A stretch of 64,000 nt of DNA from Alteromonas sp. C1M14 (GTDB lineage Bacteria; Pseudomonadota; Gammaproteobacteria; Enterobacterales; Alteromonadaceae). Shown piece after piece: positions 55,882 to 64,000 of the stretch (its first letter is position 1; every line of letters begins with the position of its first letter). Both the position numbers and the translations under genes were made by a program. The notes under the pieces are model-generated. The model saw only the letters and a program-made list of their open reading frames with translations, searched no databases and had not been told where the DNA came from. The stretch is taken from assembly GCF_018860965.1 (NCBI RefSeq), contig NZ_JAHKQF010000005.1:116204-180203 (forward strand). Direction: 5' to 3'.

Positions 55882-56712
55882 ATGGCTCAGAAGGAAGACG
55901 GATTAAATAACGGGCCGGTGCAACAACCCTTACCGCTAGCGTTTATTAATGGTGAAGCGATTGTTGAGAAGCCGGAAGATCTGTATATTCCGCCGGACGC
56001 TCTGGAAGTCATTCTGGAAACCTTCGAAGGGCCATTAGATTTACTGCTTTATTTAATTCGCAAACAAAAAGTAGACATTGTGCATTTGCCGGTGGCCACC
56101 ATTACTCTTCAGTACATGGAATACGTTGAGGTGATGAAAAGCCTTAAGCTGGAGTTAGCCGCCGAATACTTGCTGATGGCAGCCATATTGGCAGAGATAA
56201 AATCGCGATTGTTACTTCCTAGGCCTGATAGCGTAGAAGACGACGATGACGACCCACGGGCCGAGCTTATTCGTCGCTTAAAGGAATATGAGGCGGTGAA
56301 AGTGGCCGCAGGGGCGTTGGATGCGCAACCTCGGTTAGAGCGGGACGTTTTTGCGGTGAAAGCAGATGTGCCGCCTAGCGTTGCGCCTGTGCGTATTGAG
56401 CCTGATGTGTCATTGCAGGATTTGGTAATGGCATTTAGTCATGCCATGAAACGGGCGGCTGCCTTTGAGCATCACACCATTGAAGCTGAAGCACTAAGTA
56501 CACGAGAGCGTATGAGTCAAATTCTCAGTATGGTCAACGACAAGACGTACACCCCTTTAGATGCCCTATTTACTATAGATGAAGGGCGAGCGGGTGTGGT
56601 GGTGTCGTTTTTAGCTATCCTTGAACTGGTAAAAGAACAACTGTTATTGTGTGTTCAGGCAGGACCCTACGCCAGAATTCATGTAAAATTGGGTTGTCAT
56701 GGCGAAGATTAA
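55882..56712 (+). CDS. scpA: Segregation and condensation protein A
   Basis: 276 residues, the kleisin of the Smc-ScpAB type complex. FEGPLDLLLYLIRKQKVDIVHLPVATITLQYMEYV and AAEYLLMAAILAEIKSRLLLPRP are the family's N-terminal hallmark, and the C-terminal winged helix ends with VVVSFLAILELVKEQLL. Chromosome condensation and segregation. Overlaps scpB by 14 bases. Confidence 0.95.
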   Translation: MAQKEDGLNNGPVQQPLPLAFINGEAIVEKPEDLYIPPDALEVILETFEGPLDLLLYLIRKQKVDIVHLPVATITLQYMEYVEVMKSLKLELAAEYLLMAAILAEIKSRLLLPRPDSVEDDDDDPRAELIRRLKEYEAVKVAAGALDAQPRLERDVFAVKADVPPSVAPVRIEPDVSLQDLVMAFSHAMKRAAAFEHHTIEAEALSTRERMSQILSMVNDKTYTPLDALFTIDEGRAGVVVSFLAILELVKEQLLLCVQAGPYARIHVKLGCHGED

Positions 56713-57334
56713 CAAAACCCAACTTAAGCAGCTGGTAGAAGCGGCGATATTTGTTGCTGACTCTCCGGTGTCTAAACTGACATTACGGGAAACCGTTTTA
56801 GCAGAGTTTACCGTAAGTGAGCGGGCGCTTAATGCGGTGTTAAAAGAGCTAATGCTTGACTATCAACCTCGGGGGATCCAACTGGTTGAGGTTGCCAGTG
56901 GTTACCGTTTTCAGTCGGTAGATAGCTTAAGCCCTTGGCTTAGCAGAATGTGGCAAGAAAGCGCACCAAAGTATTCCCGTGCTATGCTTGAAACCTTAGC
57001 GTTGATTGCGTACCGCCAGCCTGTAACCCGTGGCGAAATTGAAAGCGTAAGAGGTGTATCAGTTAGCAGTAATATTATTCGCACGCTAACTGAAAGAACA
57101 TGGATTAAAGTTGTTGGGCATAAAGAAGTACCGGGGCGACCGGCTTTGTATGCCACGACGCGACAGTTTTTAGATTATTTTTCGTTAACATCATTGGCCG
57201 ATCTTCCCAGTTCTGACGTTTTTGACGCACTGGACGTCCAATATAAGCCGCCAGCGACGGCGACACTAGATGCACCGTCTGAAGATGACCGTGCGATTGA
57301 AACCGCTAACATAGAGCGAGAAGAAAATGAGTGA
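56699..57334 (+). CDS. scpB: Segregation and condensation protein B
   Basis: 211 residues with two winged-helix units: [22 protein letters not shown] and [34 protein letters not shown], then [16 protein letters not shown]. It dimerises and binds ScpA. The C-terminal 35 residues are acidic and poorly ordered. Confidence 0.95.
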   Translation: MAKINKTQLKQLVEAAIFVADSPVSKLTLRETVLAEFTVSERALNAVLKELMLDYQPRGIQLVEVASGYRFQSVDSLSPWLSRMWQESAPKYSRAMLETLALIAYRQPVTRGEIESVRGVSVSSNIIRTLTERTWIKVVGHKEVPGRPALYATTRQFLDYFSLTSLADLPSSDVFDALDVQYKPPATATLDAPSEDDRAIETANIEREENE

Positions 57335-58214
57335 AAAGTTGCAAAAAGTATTGGCTAACCAAGGCCTGGGATCACGACGGGAAATGGAACGTTGGATTCA
57401 AGCTGGACGTGTGTCAGTGGATGGACAGGTTGCAACCTTAGGCGACAGAGTAGACACCACGGCACAAATTCGGGTGGATGGGCATTTGTTATCTAGGCAG
57501 GTAGAAAAGCCAGTTTGCCGAGTGCTTATGTACAATAAACCCGAAGGTGAATTGTGTAGCCGTCAAGATCCAGAAGGGCGTCCCACGGTATTTACCCGTT
57601 TGCCCGCTATTCGGGTAGGACGATGGATTGCTGTAGGCCGATTAGATATCAATACCAGCGGACTGTTGTTGTTTACCAATGACGGTGAACTGGCCAACAG
57701 GCTGATGCATCCGAAATGCGAGATAGAGCGGGAATATGCCGTTCGGGTATTTGGTGAAGTGTCTGGCAAAACCATCAATACCCTTAAAAAGGGCGTGAAG
57801 TTGGAAGATGGGGATGCCCGTTTTCTCGAAATTACTCCCCGTAGCAAAGGGGGGAGTGATGACGAAAGTATGAACCGTTGGTACAATGTGACGCTTGCGG
57901 AAGGTAAGAATCGTGAAGTACGTCGGTTGTGGGAATCCCAAGATGTACAGGTAAGCCGGTTGATGCGAGTACGCTACGGGCGTGTTGAATTGGAAAAACG
58001 TTTACCGCAGGGGGCATGGGTTGAACTGCCGCTTGAACAGGTAAATGGCCTGCGCGATCTTGTTCAATTACCCAAAGAAACCGAATCGTTAGTGGATGTG
58101 CGACAAAGCAAGTTGGACCATGCGCGGTTAACTCGTATGCGTCGTTCTGTGAAAAAGCACCGCGCCCGCCAAAATCATCAGCGAAGCAGAAATCATTCTG
58201 CCGGTTCTGACTGA
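57327..58214 (+). CDS. rluB: 23S rRNA pseudouridine(2605) synthase
   Basis: 295 residues. N-terminal S4 RNA-binding domain ([30 protein letters not shown]) and the RsuA/RluB catalytic core with the active-site Asp in [29 protein letters not shown] basic tail ([14 protein letters not shown]) follows. It modifies helix 89 region U2605 by family. Overlaps scpB by eight bases and the convergent next gene by 22. Confidence 0.94.
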   Translation: MSEKLQKVLANQGLGSRREMERWIQAGRVSVDGQVATLGDRVDTTAQIRVDGHLLSRQVEKPVCRVLMYNKPEGELCSRQDPEGRPTVFTRLPAIRVGRWIAVGRLDINTSGLLLFTNDGELANRLMHPKCEIEREYAVRVFGEVSGKTINTLKKGVKLEDGDARFLEITPRSKGGSDDESMNRWYNVTLAEGKNREVRRLWESQDVQVSRLMRVRYGRVELEKRLPQGAWVELPLEQVNGLRDLVQLPKETESLVDVRQSKLDHARLTRMRRSVKKHRARQNHQRSRNHSAGSD

Positions 58215-58978
58215 GACTGATTTTTAAGTTTAGTGCATGCTCGTCCGTTGTCGATACCATGGCGACGGGCGAGTAGCGCAATATATCCCTGATGCGTTTT
58301 AATATACCGGTCGAGCTTTTCTAGAAGCGCCGGATACCTCTCACTAGAAATCCGTAAACTGTCTTTTGTATCAGGTATAAACTGAGAAGACACCACCACA
58401 CCGTCTTCAACGGCTAATTCAGCTACCGCATCATCAATTTGTGTGTTTTCGGCTAAAATGGCGTCTACTTGTCCGCTAAGCAGCGCATTGACTAACTGGG
58501 CAGGGGTTTGAAATTCGTAGGTAGAAGAATACCCTTTTTTTACCTGTCTTTCCCAGTCGCGGCTTAACGGATGATTTGGCAAGGTGCCAAGCCGTTTAAT
58601 ATCGGGCCTGCGCATCCAATTGTTTTCTGGAAGCAAGCGAATCACCTCACAAAAATTGATCACCGGTTGACTGTAAAACAAGGTGTTATGCCAGTCTGAC
58701 CATTTAGGATGGTCGGGAAAGCGAAAGTCTATGGGGTGTAAATCAAACCATTCTTGGTATTGCTGTGGAGGAAGAGCGCGGTAATCAATTTTTATCCCTT
58801 CTTCTAGGGCGAACGCGTCTAAAATCCCTTCAATCAACGGTTGGTATTTTGTTCCGCTTACCGGTTGGTACTGAATGGTTTCCTTTGCCTCAATGCCAAC
58901 AGAATAGGTACTTTTTGCCGCCACTGACGCGGGAATAAATAACAATGCGAGAAAAATAAAAGACATAAAAAGAGGCAT
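58193..58978 (-). CDS. Periplasmic solute-binding-like protein (SBP family 3-like)
   Basis: 261 residues with a signal peptide ([16 protein letters not shown]). The mature protein has the outline of small extracellular solute-binding domains ([26 protein letters not shown] ... [26 protein letters not shown]). No transporter genes are adjacent, so it may be an orphan sensor-type protein rather than part of an ABC importer. The C-terminal residues overlap rluB on the other strand. Confidence 0.75.
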   Translation of the reverse strand: MPLFMSFIFLALLFIPASVAAKSTYSVGIEAKETIQYQPVSGTKYQPLIEGILDAFALEEGIKIDYRALPPQQYQEWFDLHPIDFRFPDHPKWSDWHNTLFYSQPVINFCEVIRLLPENNWMRRPDIKRLGTLPNHPLSRDWERQVKKGYSSTYEFQTPAQLVNALLSGQVDAILAENTQIDDAVAELAVEDGVVVSSQFIPDTKDSLRISSERYPALLEKLDRYIKTHQGYIALLARRHGIDNGRACTKLKNQSQSEPAE

Positions 58979-59240
58979 AACTTGTGTGCTCGTCTACTCC
59001 GTGGAAACCATACAGTAAGCGTACCAACGGATGGCGTTTAAATCGATAATGCGGGTTATTTCCTCGTATTCCTTTTTATACGTAAAAAGGGCATTGGGCA
59101 GGGGTAAGATAGGGGAAAGAGCACCTGGTACACGTAAATAAGGGGGTAAGAGTAAACTCTCTTTGGCCTATGTACGTAGGCAACGGTGACAATGGTGAAT
59201 TAAGCCATCTTATTTTTTTATCAACAGGAGAATTTCCATT

Positions 59241-60044
59241 ATGCAAACCATGCCTCAGTTAGGTGCAGGCACCTATCGCTTAGAAGGTGACGAAGCGCGC
59301 CGCGCTGTCTGTGATGCTATTTCAGTTGGTTTTCGACACATTGATACCGCACAGTTTTATGGCAACGAGGAACAAATTGGCGACGCGATTAAGACGTCAG
59401 GATTACCCCGAGATGATTTTTTTATCACCACAAAAGTGTGGCACGAAAACCTCGACCAAGGCAGCTTTATGCCGTCGGTGCACGAGAGTTTAAATAAACT
59501 TAAATTAGACTATGTGGATTTGCTGCTTATTCACTGGCCTTCACCCAATCAGCAAATTCCTATGAGCACGTATTTGTCGTTATTAAAGCAAGTTAAAGAC
59601 GAAGGGCTTGCGCGACATATTGGTGTTTCTAACTTTACGATGGCGCAAATCGATGAAGCTGAGTCGATTTTAGGCGCAGGTGAAATATTCACCAATCAAA
59701 TTGAATTACATCCGTTTTTCCAAAACCGACAGGTAGCCGAGCATTGCAAGGCCAAAAATATTGGTATAACGGCTTACATGCCCTTTGCTGTGGGTAAAGT
59801 GATGAAAGATGAAACACTTAAGGCAGTGGCAGAGCAATTCGATGCCACGCCTGCGCAAGTGGTATTGGCCTGGATGGAAGAAAAAGGGATTAATGCTATT
59901 CCGTCTTCAACCAACAAAGATCACCTTAAAGCCAACATAGAGTATGGTAAAGTGAAGCTAAATAAAGACCAGATTCAGCGCATTGACGAACTGGACAATG
60001 GCGAGCGTATTGTTGATCCAGAATTTGCGCCAAACTGGGATTAG
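59241..60044 (+). CDS. dkgB: Aldo/keto reductase, DkgB-like
   Basis: 267 residues. The AKR tetrad is visible: Asp and Tyr in HIDTAQFYGNEEQIG, Lys in FFITTKVW and His in LLLIHWPSP; the NADPH-binding end IPSSTNKDHLKANI is also there. By family it reduces 2,5-diketo-D-gluconate and small aldehydes such as methylglyoxal. A good ribosome site (AGGAGAA) precedes the ATG. The 262-bp gap upstream holds no supported gene. Confidence 0.9.
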   Translation: MQTMPQLGAGTYRLEGDEARRAVCDAISVGFRHIDTAQFYGNEEQIGDAIKTSGLPRDDFFITTKVWHENLDQGSFMPSVHESLNKLKLDYVDLLLIHWPSPNQQIPMSTYLSLLKQVKDEGLARHIGVSNFTMAQIDEAESILGAGEIFTNQIELHPFFQNRQVAEHCKAKNIGITAYMPFAVGKVMKDETLKAVAEQFDATPAQVVLAWMEEKGINAIPSSTNKDHLKANIEYGKVKLNKDQIQRIDELDNGERIVDPEFAPNWD

Positions 60045-60052
60045 CGCTTAGT

Positions 60053-60080
60053 AGGTCAGGGATTGACCTCTCGATTTTTT
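60053..60080 (+). terminator. Probable terminator after dkgB
   Basis: AGGTCA and TGACCT pair around five bases, followed after CTCGA by six T residues. The stem is short, so moderate strength. Confidence 0.55.
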
Positions 60081-60109
60081 AGGTCATTACGCGGTAGGGA
60101 AGGGAACCT

Positions 60110-61414
60110 TTGAATACTTCAGCCTTAAACATTAAGCAACAGCAGTTGGCCCGTTCTAAGCGCATTGCGTTGATGTGGTTAGTGGGGGCGGCCAGTGTAT
60201 TTTTGATCACTACCGTGGCCGAGTTACGGCATTGGCTAACCCCATGGCCGCAATGGGCGGGGCTAATTAAAATGGCGTCTGAGGCGGCACTAATTGGTGG
60301 TCTTGCTGATTGGTTTGCCGTAACCGCTTTGTTTCGACCCATTCCGTCTCGTTATCCCATTCCCCACACTAATATCATTGCTCACAACAAGGCTTCGGTG
60401 GCGGCTAATCTGTCATTGTTTTTAAAAGAGAAATTTTTTAATGAACAAACCGTTAGCCAGCTTATCGAAAAAAGCCAACCAGCCCAGGGGTTTGCTCAAT
60501 GGTTAAAACAAGCCGATAACGCGCAGCGTCTTAGCCAATTTATGGCTACCACCGTTGCCGGTATTGTTCGTGTACTGGACGATAAGCCCATTCAACACAT
60601 GTTGTTGTCGGGGGTTAAACGGGCGTTACGAAAAATGGATCTGTCGCCAATGGCAACAGGCACCTTAAAGGTACTTACCCGGGATGGCAGGCATCAGGAC
60701 GTGCTAGACCAACTGTTACTTAAAATTGCAGGGGTAGCAAAACAGCCCGAAAGCCAAGCCTATATTGCCGCTAAACTTCATGCTTACTTAAAGGAAGAAT
60801 ACCATCGGCTTGAAAAAATACTGCCTACGTCGTGGCTAAGTGAACAAGGGGCAAGGATCGCATCAAAGGCCATTGCCAGTATTATTAATGATATTGCCGA
60901 AGATCCTGCGCATCCGGTTCGCGATCATTTTGATAACTATTTGGCCGATTTCATCCAAAAAATGGATAACGACCCTGCCATGGCCGAAAAAATTAACTCG
61001 CTGCGAGACCAACTGCTAGAAAACGACAAACTACGTTTGTATCTAGCTCACATTTGGCAAGATACAAAAACATGGTTAATTGATGATGTTGGTGCGCAAA
61101 ACGGTCAGTTTTCTCGCAAACTTGGTGAGGCCTTTCAGCAGCTAGGGCAGGCTATTGAAAATGACGAAAAACTAGCAACAGCTATAAACGGGCATGCGGC
61201 GGAAGTAGGCCGAAAAATGGCACCGGAAATGGCCGATTTTTTAACCGGGCACATTCGAGACACCATTATTGATTGGGACGACAAACAAATGGCCGAACAA
61301 ATAGAACTGAATATTGGTAAGGATCTTCAAAAAGTACGCATAAATGGCACCTTAGTAGGTGGGCTAATTGGTGCCATTCTTTTTATGCTTGAAAACCTTA
61401 TTCGTCTTATTTAA
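60110..61414 (+). CDS. DUF445 inner-membrane protein (YjiN-like)
   Basis: 434 residues from a TTG start with GGGAAGGGA upstream. Helices near residues 21-45 and 52-70 and a final helix (GGLIGAILFMLENLIRLI) flank a long helical cytoplasmic or periplasmic domain. The block GGLADWFAVTALFRPIPSRYPIPHTNIIAHNKASVAANLSLFLKEKF is characteristic of DUF445. Function unknown. Confidence 0.88.
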   Translation: MNTSALNIKQQQLARSKRIALMWLVGAASVFLITTVAELRHWLTPWPQWAGLIKMASEAALIGGLADWFAVTALFRPIPSRYPIPHTNIIAHNKASVAANLSLFLKEKFFNEQTVSQLIEKSQPAQGFAQWLKQADNAQRLSQFMATTVAGIVRVLDDKPIQHMLLSGVKRALRKMDLSPMATGTLKVLTRDGRHQDVLDQLLLKIAGVAKQPESQAYIAAKLHAYLKEEYHRLEKILPTSWLSEQGARIASKAIASIINDIAEDPAHPVRDHFDNYLADFIQKMDNDPAMAEKINSLRDQLLENDKLRLYLAHIWQDTKTWLIDDVGAQNGQFSRKLGEAFQQLGQAIENDEKLATAINGHAAEVGRKMAPEMADFLTGHIRDTIIDWDDKQMAEQIELNIGKDLQKVRINGTLVGGLIGAILFMLENLIRLI

Positions 61415-61429
61415 AACTAGTACGAAGGG

Positions 61430-61786
61430 TTATTCATCTAGCGGGGTATTAAAATCTTCCGACATTTCAAAATCGCCTTCAACCGAAACTAAACTGTTTC
61501 CATCGAAGTTCAATATCAATTGTTTCTGAAAATCCTTACCTCGTTTTTCCATACCCCGTTTCATATCGTAAACGTAATACCAGGTATCGTTATCGAAGGA
61601 ATCTTCTACAACTGGATGCCCAAGAACATAAATAACCTGCTCTTTTGTCATGTTAATGCGTAACTTTTTTACGTCTCGTTCATCAAGAAAATTGCCTTGC
61701 GGCACATCAATACGGTAAATCCAGTTACTGCAGGCGGTCGAAAACAGTACAGCAGTTAATAAAATAGTAATTCGATACAACTTCAT
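61430..61786 (-). CDS. bamE: Outer membrane protein assembly factor BamE
   Basis: 118 residues from the ATG at 61786 (the open frame extends further but the signal peptide begins here). Lipobox STAC (Cys19), then IDVPQGNFLDERDVKKLRINMTKEQVIYVLGHPVVEDSFDNDTWYYVYDMKRG, close to BamE/SmpA. It is a lipoprotein of the BAM complex. It lies between recN and the DUF445 gene, and the recN-bamE linkage is common in gammaproteobacteria. Confidence 0.94.
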   Translation of the reverse strand: MKLYRITILLTAVLFSTACSNWIYRIDVPQGNFLDERDVKKLRINMTKEQVIYVLGHPVVEDSFDNDTWYYVYDMKRGMEKRGKDFQKQLILNFDGNSLVSVEGDFEMSEDFNTPLDE

Positions 61787-61922
61787 GCGTGAGCTTGTCC
61801 AATTATGCTTAATTATAGTTACGGGCGCTGCACTATAAACGCTTAGTACAATAATAATACGCTGCCCTAAAACAATGCGCGACAGCATGCTACCCAATCA
61901 GTTATGACCAATCAACCGCTTA

Positions 61923-63605
61923 TTAGTTCGATTCCGCACTTTCCAACAGTTCTTTTGCATTCGCCAGGGCCGTATTTGTGACTTTATCACCCGCTAACAG
62001 CCTGGCAAGTTCATCAATACGGTCTTGGCGAGTTAGCGGTAGCATTTGTGTTTCGGTAGAGTTTGCATCGCTGTATTTGGTAACAAACAACTGATTATGC
62101 GCTTGGGCAGCCACCTGAGGTAAGTGGGTTACACACAATACCTGACTATTTATACCTAACTTGCGTAAAAGTGCGCCGACAATAGCGGCGGTAGGGCCGC
62201 TAATACCTGCATCTACTTCATCAAAAATCATGGTGGGAATACCGTATTGGTCTTGGGTGAGTACCTGAATAGCTAAACCAATACGCGATAGTTCACCACC
62301 GGAAACCACTTTTTCAAGTTTATCGGCTTCTTGGCCGGGGTTTGTAGAGACTTTAAAGGTAACCTCGTCTAAACCATGGGCAGCAGGGGGCTTATCATCT
62401 TTCATGGTAACGTTAAGTTTTACCACCGCATGGGGCATGTTCATTTGTCTAATTTGTTCTTCTATGGCTGTGCCTAGTTTTGCTGCGGCCGCCGTGCGCG
62501 ATTTACTTAGCTTTATACAAGCGCTCATATAATGCTGTTTAGCTTCAACCACCTCTTGTGATAATGCTTCTAAGCGATTTTCGTCATCAGCTAAGGTAGC
62601 AAATTCACCTAATAGTTGTTGATGGTGTTCATACAGGGCTTCTGGTGATACCGCATGCTTTCTGGCTAACTCCATTGCTTTGCTGTACCGGCTTTCTACC
62701 TGCTGTAACCGAAGCGGATCTATTTCTAGCCCATCGCAATAAGCACGTAATTCACTGGCGGCCTCTTCAACCTGTATGGATGCGTCGTTAAGTAGGGCAA
62801 TAATGGGGGTAAGGGCAGAATCGTGGGCTTCTAGTTCTGAAAGCTTATCTACGCCACTTTGGATAATAGACAACGCATTACCTTCGTCACTTTCATAAAG
62901 ATGGTAAAAGCTGGTTTGCGCTTGTTCTAACAGGGTTTGGCCGTGGCTTAACCGACGGTGCTCTTTTTCTAGCTCAATAAATTCATCTTCAGCAAGGGCG
63001 AACTCGTTTAGTTCTTCTACCTGATAACTTAATAGTTGGTGCCTGTTGGCCCGTTGTTCAGCCTTTTCTTGCAGATTTTTTAATTCAACCTGCTTTTCTT
63101 TCCAAAAATGGTAAGCATTACGCACTTCGACTTCTAGCGGGGTGTGCTGGGCGTATTGATCCACCAACTTGCGTTGATAGTCGTCTTTTAACAACTGCAA
63201 ATGGGTATTTTGCCCATGAATAGCTATAAGGTATTGCCCAAATGCTTTTAGCTGTTGTAACGACACGGGGCTGCCATTAATAAATGCCTTTGAACGGCCT
63301 TCTTTTGAAATAACCCGCCTTATAAAACAGCTGGAATCATCGTCATCTAACAAGGCATGTTCGTCTAACCAATTAATAGCAGCAGGCTGATTACTTAAAG
63401 AAAAATGGGCCACAATTTCTGCTTTGCTGGCTTCTTTTCTAACAGATCCGGCATCTGCCCGTTCGCCAAGGCACAGGCTTAATGCATCTATAGCGATAGA
63501 CTTACCGGCACCGGTTTCGCCCGTGATGGCAGTTAAGCCGCTTTCTAAGTTAACGTTAAGTTGCTTAACAACCGCGAAGTTTTTAATGGATAGATTAACA
63601 AGCAT
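61923..63605 (-). CDS. recN: DNA repair ATPase RecN
   Basis: 560 residues, an SMC-like ATPase. Walker A GETGAGKS (29-36), coiled-coil arms (~150-360), signature VSGGELSRIGLA and Walker B MIFDEVDAGIS. It acts in double-strand break repair and cohesion of damaged chromatids. Two LexA-like boxes lie directly upstream, so SOS induction is expected. Confidence 0.96.
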   Translation of the reverse strand: MLVNLSIKNFAVVKQLNVNLESGLTAITGETGAGKSIAIDALSLCLGERADAGSVRKEASKAEIVAHFSLSNQPAAINWLDEHALLDDDDSSCFIRRVISKEGRSKAFINGSPVSLQQLKAFGQYLIAIHGQNTHLQLLKDDYQRKLVDQYAQHTPLEVEVRNAYHFWKEKQVELKNLQEKAEQRANRHQLLSYQVEELNEFALAEDEFIELEKEHRRLSHGQTLLEQAQTSFYHLYESDEGNALSIIQSGVDKLSELEAHDSALTPIIALLNDASIQVEEAASELRAYCDGLEIDPLRLQQVESRYSKAMELARKHAVSPEALYEHHQQLLGEFATLADDENRLEALSQEVVEAKQHYMSACIKLSKSRTAAAAKLGTAIEEQIRQMNMPHAVVKLNVTMKDDKPPAAHGLDEVTFKVSTNPGQEADKLEKVVSGGELSRIGLAIQVLTQDQYGIPTMIFDEVDAGISGPTAAIVGALLRKLGINSQVLCVTHLPQVAAQAHNQLFVTKYSDANSTETQMLPLTRQDRIDELARLLAGDKVTNTALANAKELLESAESN

Positions 63606-63615
63606 ATGTTCACCG

Positions 63616-63633
63616 CAGTATATTTATACAGTA
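63616..63633 (-). promoter_or_regulatory. LexA-like box 2 of recN
   Basis: On the complement strand TACTGTATAAATATACTG matches the SOS consensus TACTGTATATATATACAG except in the spacer and near the 3' half-site. It lies 11 bases from the recN ATG. Confidence 0.7.
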
Positions 63634-63634
63634 C

Positions 63635-63652
63635 GTGTAAATATATACAGTA
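63635..63652 (-). promoter_or_regulatory. LexA-like box 1 of recN
   Basis: On the complement strand TACTGTATATATTTACAC matches the consensus apart from the last bases of the 3' half. Together with the adjacent box at 63616-63633 it gives a tandem operator like that of E. coli recN. Confidence 0.72.
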
Positions 63653-64000
63653 TTTGTAAGAAGTAAAGTGTAAATGTAAGCAAAAAGATGAAAATTTCAC
63701 CATTCAAAGGCCGCGACGGGTGGGCAACATTTTTGTTTACAGCCAACTACACCACAATGTTAGTGGGGGGATGGTATGTTTGCGGGTACAGGTAAAGCAA
63801 ATAGCGAGATTTTTTTTACTACCTGAGATAAATCATCATCATGTAGCACTTAGTAAATTAACCAGCAATATACAAGCAAGATATTGATGCAGCGCTTTTT
63901 TCATGCAAAAGTTAAAGGATTCGTAGTGTGATATACGGAAATATTCCGCCCAGCATTAAGGATTTTTTCCGTATATTAAATTGTTAGCCACAAAATATTT
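63653..64000. other. Non-coding end of window
   Basis: About 350 bases without a supported gene. A 35-codon frame (63688-63795, plus strand) has no good ribosome site and no recognisable product. Near the end there is an inverted repeat at 63931-63976. The region is AT-rich and probably the promoter region of whatever gene lies beyond the window, upstream of recN. Confidence 0.5.
63931..63976. repeat. 10-bp inverted repeat with internal palindrome
   Basis: ATATACGGAA (63931-63940) and TTCCGTATAT (63967-63976) are perfect complements, with a further CGGAAATATTCCG palindrome overlapping the left arm (63936-63948). The CGGAA word therefore occurs three times in 46 bases in alternating orientation, as in multi-site operators. 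Confidence 0.55.

Noticed and set aside
57832..58281. 149-codon minus-strand frame across the end of rluB
   Set aside because: Overlaps both rluB and the start of the recognisable solute-binding protein's 3' end in a different frame; no family resemblance.
63688..63795. 35-codon frame upstream of recN
   Set aside because: No convincing ribosome site, no recognised product; length is within chance expectation.

Overview
The window is a compact, gene-dense chromosomal segment from a marine-type gammaproteobacterium, most likely Alteromonadales (Alteromonas/Aestuariibacter-like). This rests on family resemblance of the products and on gene neighbourhoods (tesA-ybbA-ybbP, folX-yfcH, trp operon divergent from yciV-yciO-scpA-scpB-rluB, pqiABC, bioA facing bioBFCD), not on a database search. 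I see no insertion sequence, integrase, phage gene, CRISPR array or plasmid function; the segment reads as stable core chromosome.

Layout. 1-7.3 kb: tail of a diguanylate cyclase, a small BamE-like lipoprotein, thiol peroxidase, a CBS-pair protein, a TetR regulator and, convergent to it, an RND efflux permease with its membrane-fusion protein. 7.4-11.9 kb: pqiABC (MCE-type lipid transport) followed 12 bp later by a membrane GGDEF protein. 12-16.9 kb: asnS, a small membrane protein with a structured leader, a Na+/Ca2+-type exchanger, dps and two small uncharacterised proteins. 16.9-22 kb: biotin synthesis, bioA divergent from bioBFCD, with a BirA-like operator between. 22-25 kb: PepE-type peptidase, low-molecular-weight phosphatase and a class II DAHP synthase with an unusual leader. 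25-30.3 kb: DUF3820 protein and Atm1-type ABC exporter, MoaA-like radical SAM protein, GNAT, and a receiver-TPR protein. 30.5-33.1 kb: three tRNA-Val(UAC) genes on the minus strand, gltX, then tRNA-Ala(GGC) and three tRNA-Glu(UUC) on the plus strand. 33.2-38.3 kb: M14-type peptidase, a tiny unannotated reading frame, dusC and two translationally coupled exported amidohydrolase-family proteins. 38.3-47.5 kb: tesA/ybbA/ybbP, yfcH-folX, an AI-2E-family permease, and a PhoPQ-like two-component system headed by a PepSY-like periplasmic protein. 47-58.2 kb: the complete trpLEGDCFBA operon ending in yciI, divergent from yciV-yciO-scpA-scpB-rluB. 58.2-64 kb: periplasmic solute-binding-like protein, DkgB-type reductase, DUF445 membrane protein, bamE and recN.

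The clearest regulatory signals are a textbook trp attenuator (an 11-residue leader peptide with three consecutive Trp codons, then an intrinsic terminator), two LexA-like boxes before recN, a BirA-like operator between bioA and bioB, and consensus sigma-70 promoters with GC-rich discriminators before both tRNA clusters. No obviously new multi-gene system is present. The best leads for something undescribed are the structured leader before the small membrane protein at 13.66 kb, the aromatic-residue leader ORF coupled to the DAHP synthase, the receiver-TPR protein whose phospho-acceptor Asp is Ala, and the coupled amidohydrolase pair in which the second member lacks the metal-binding HxH.
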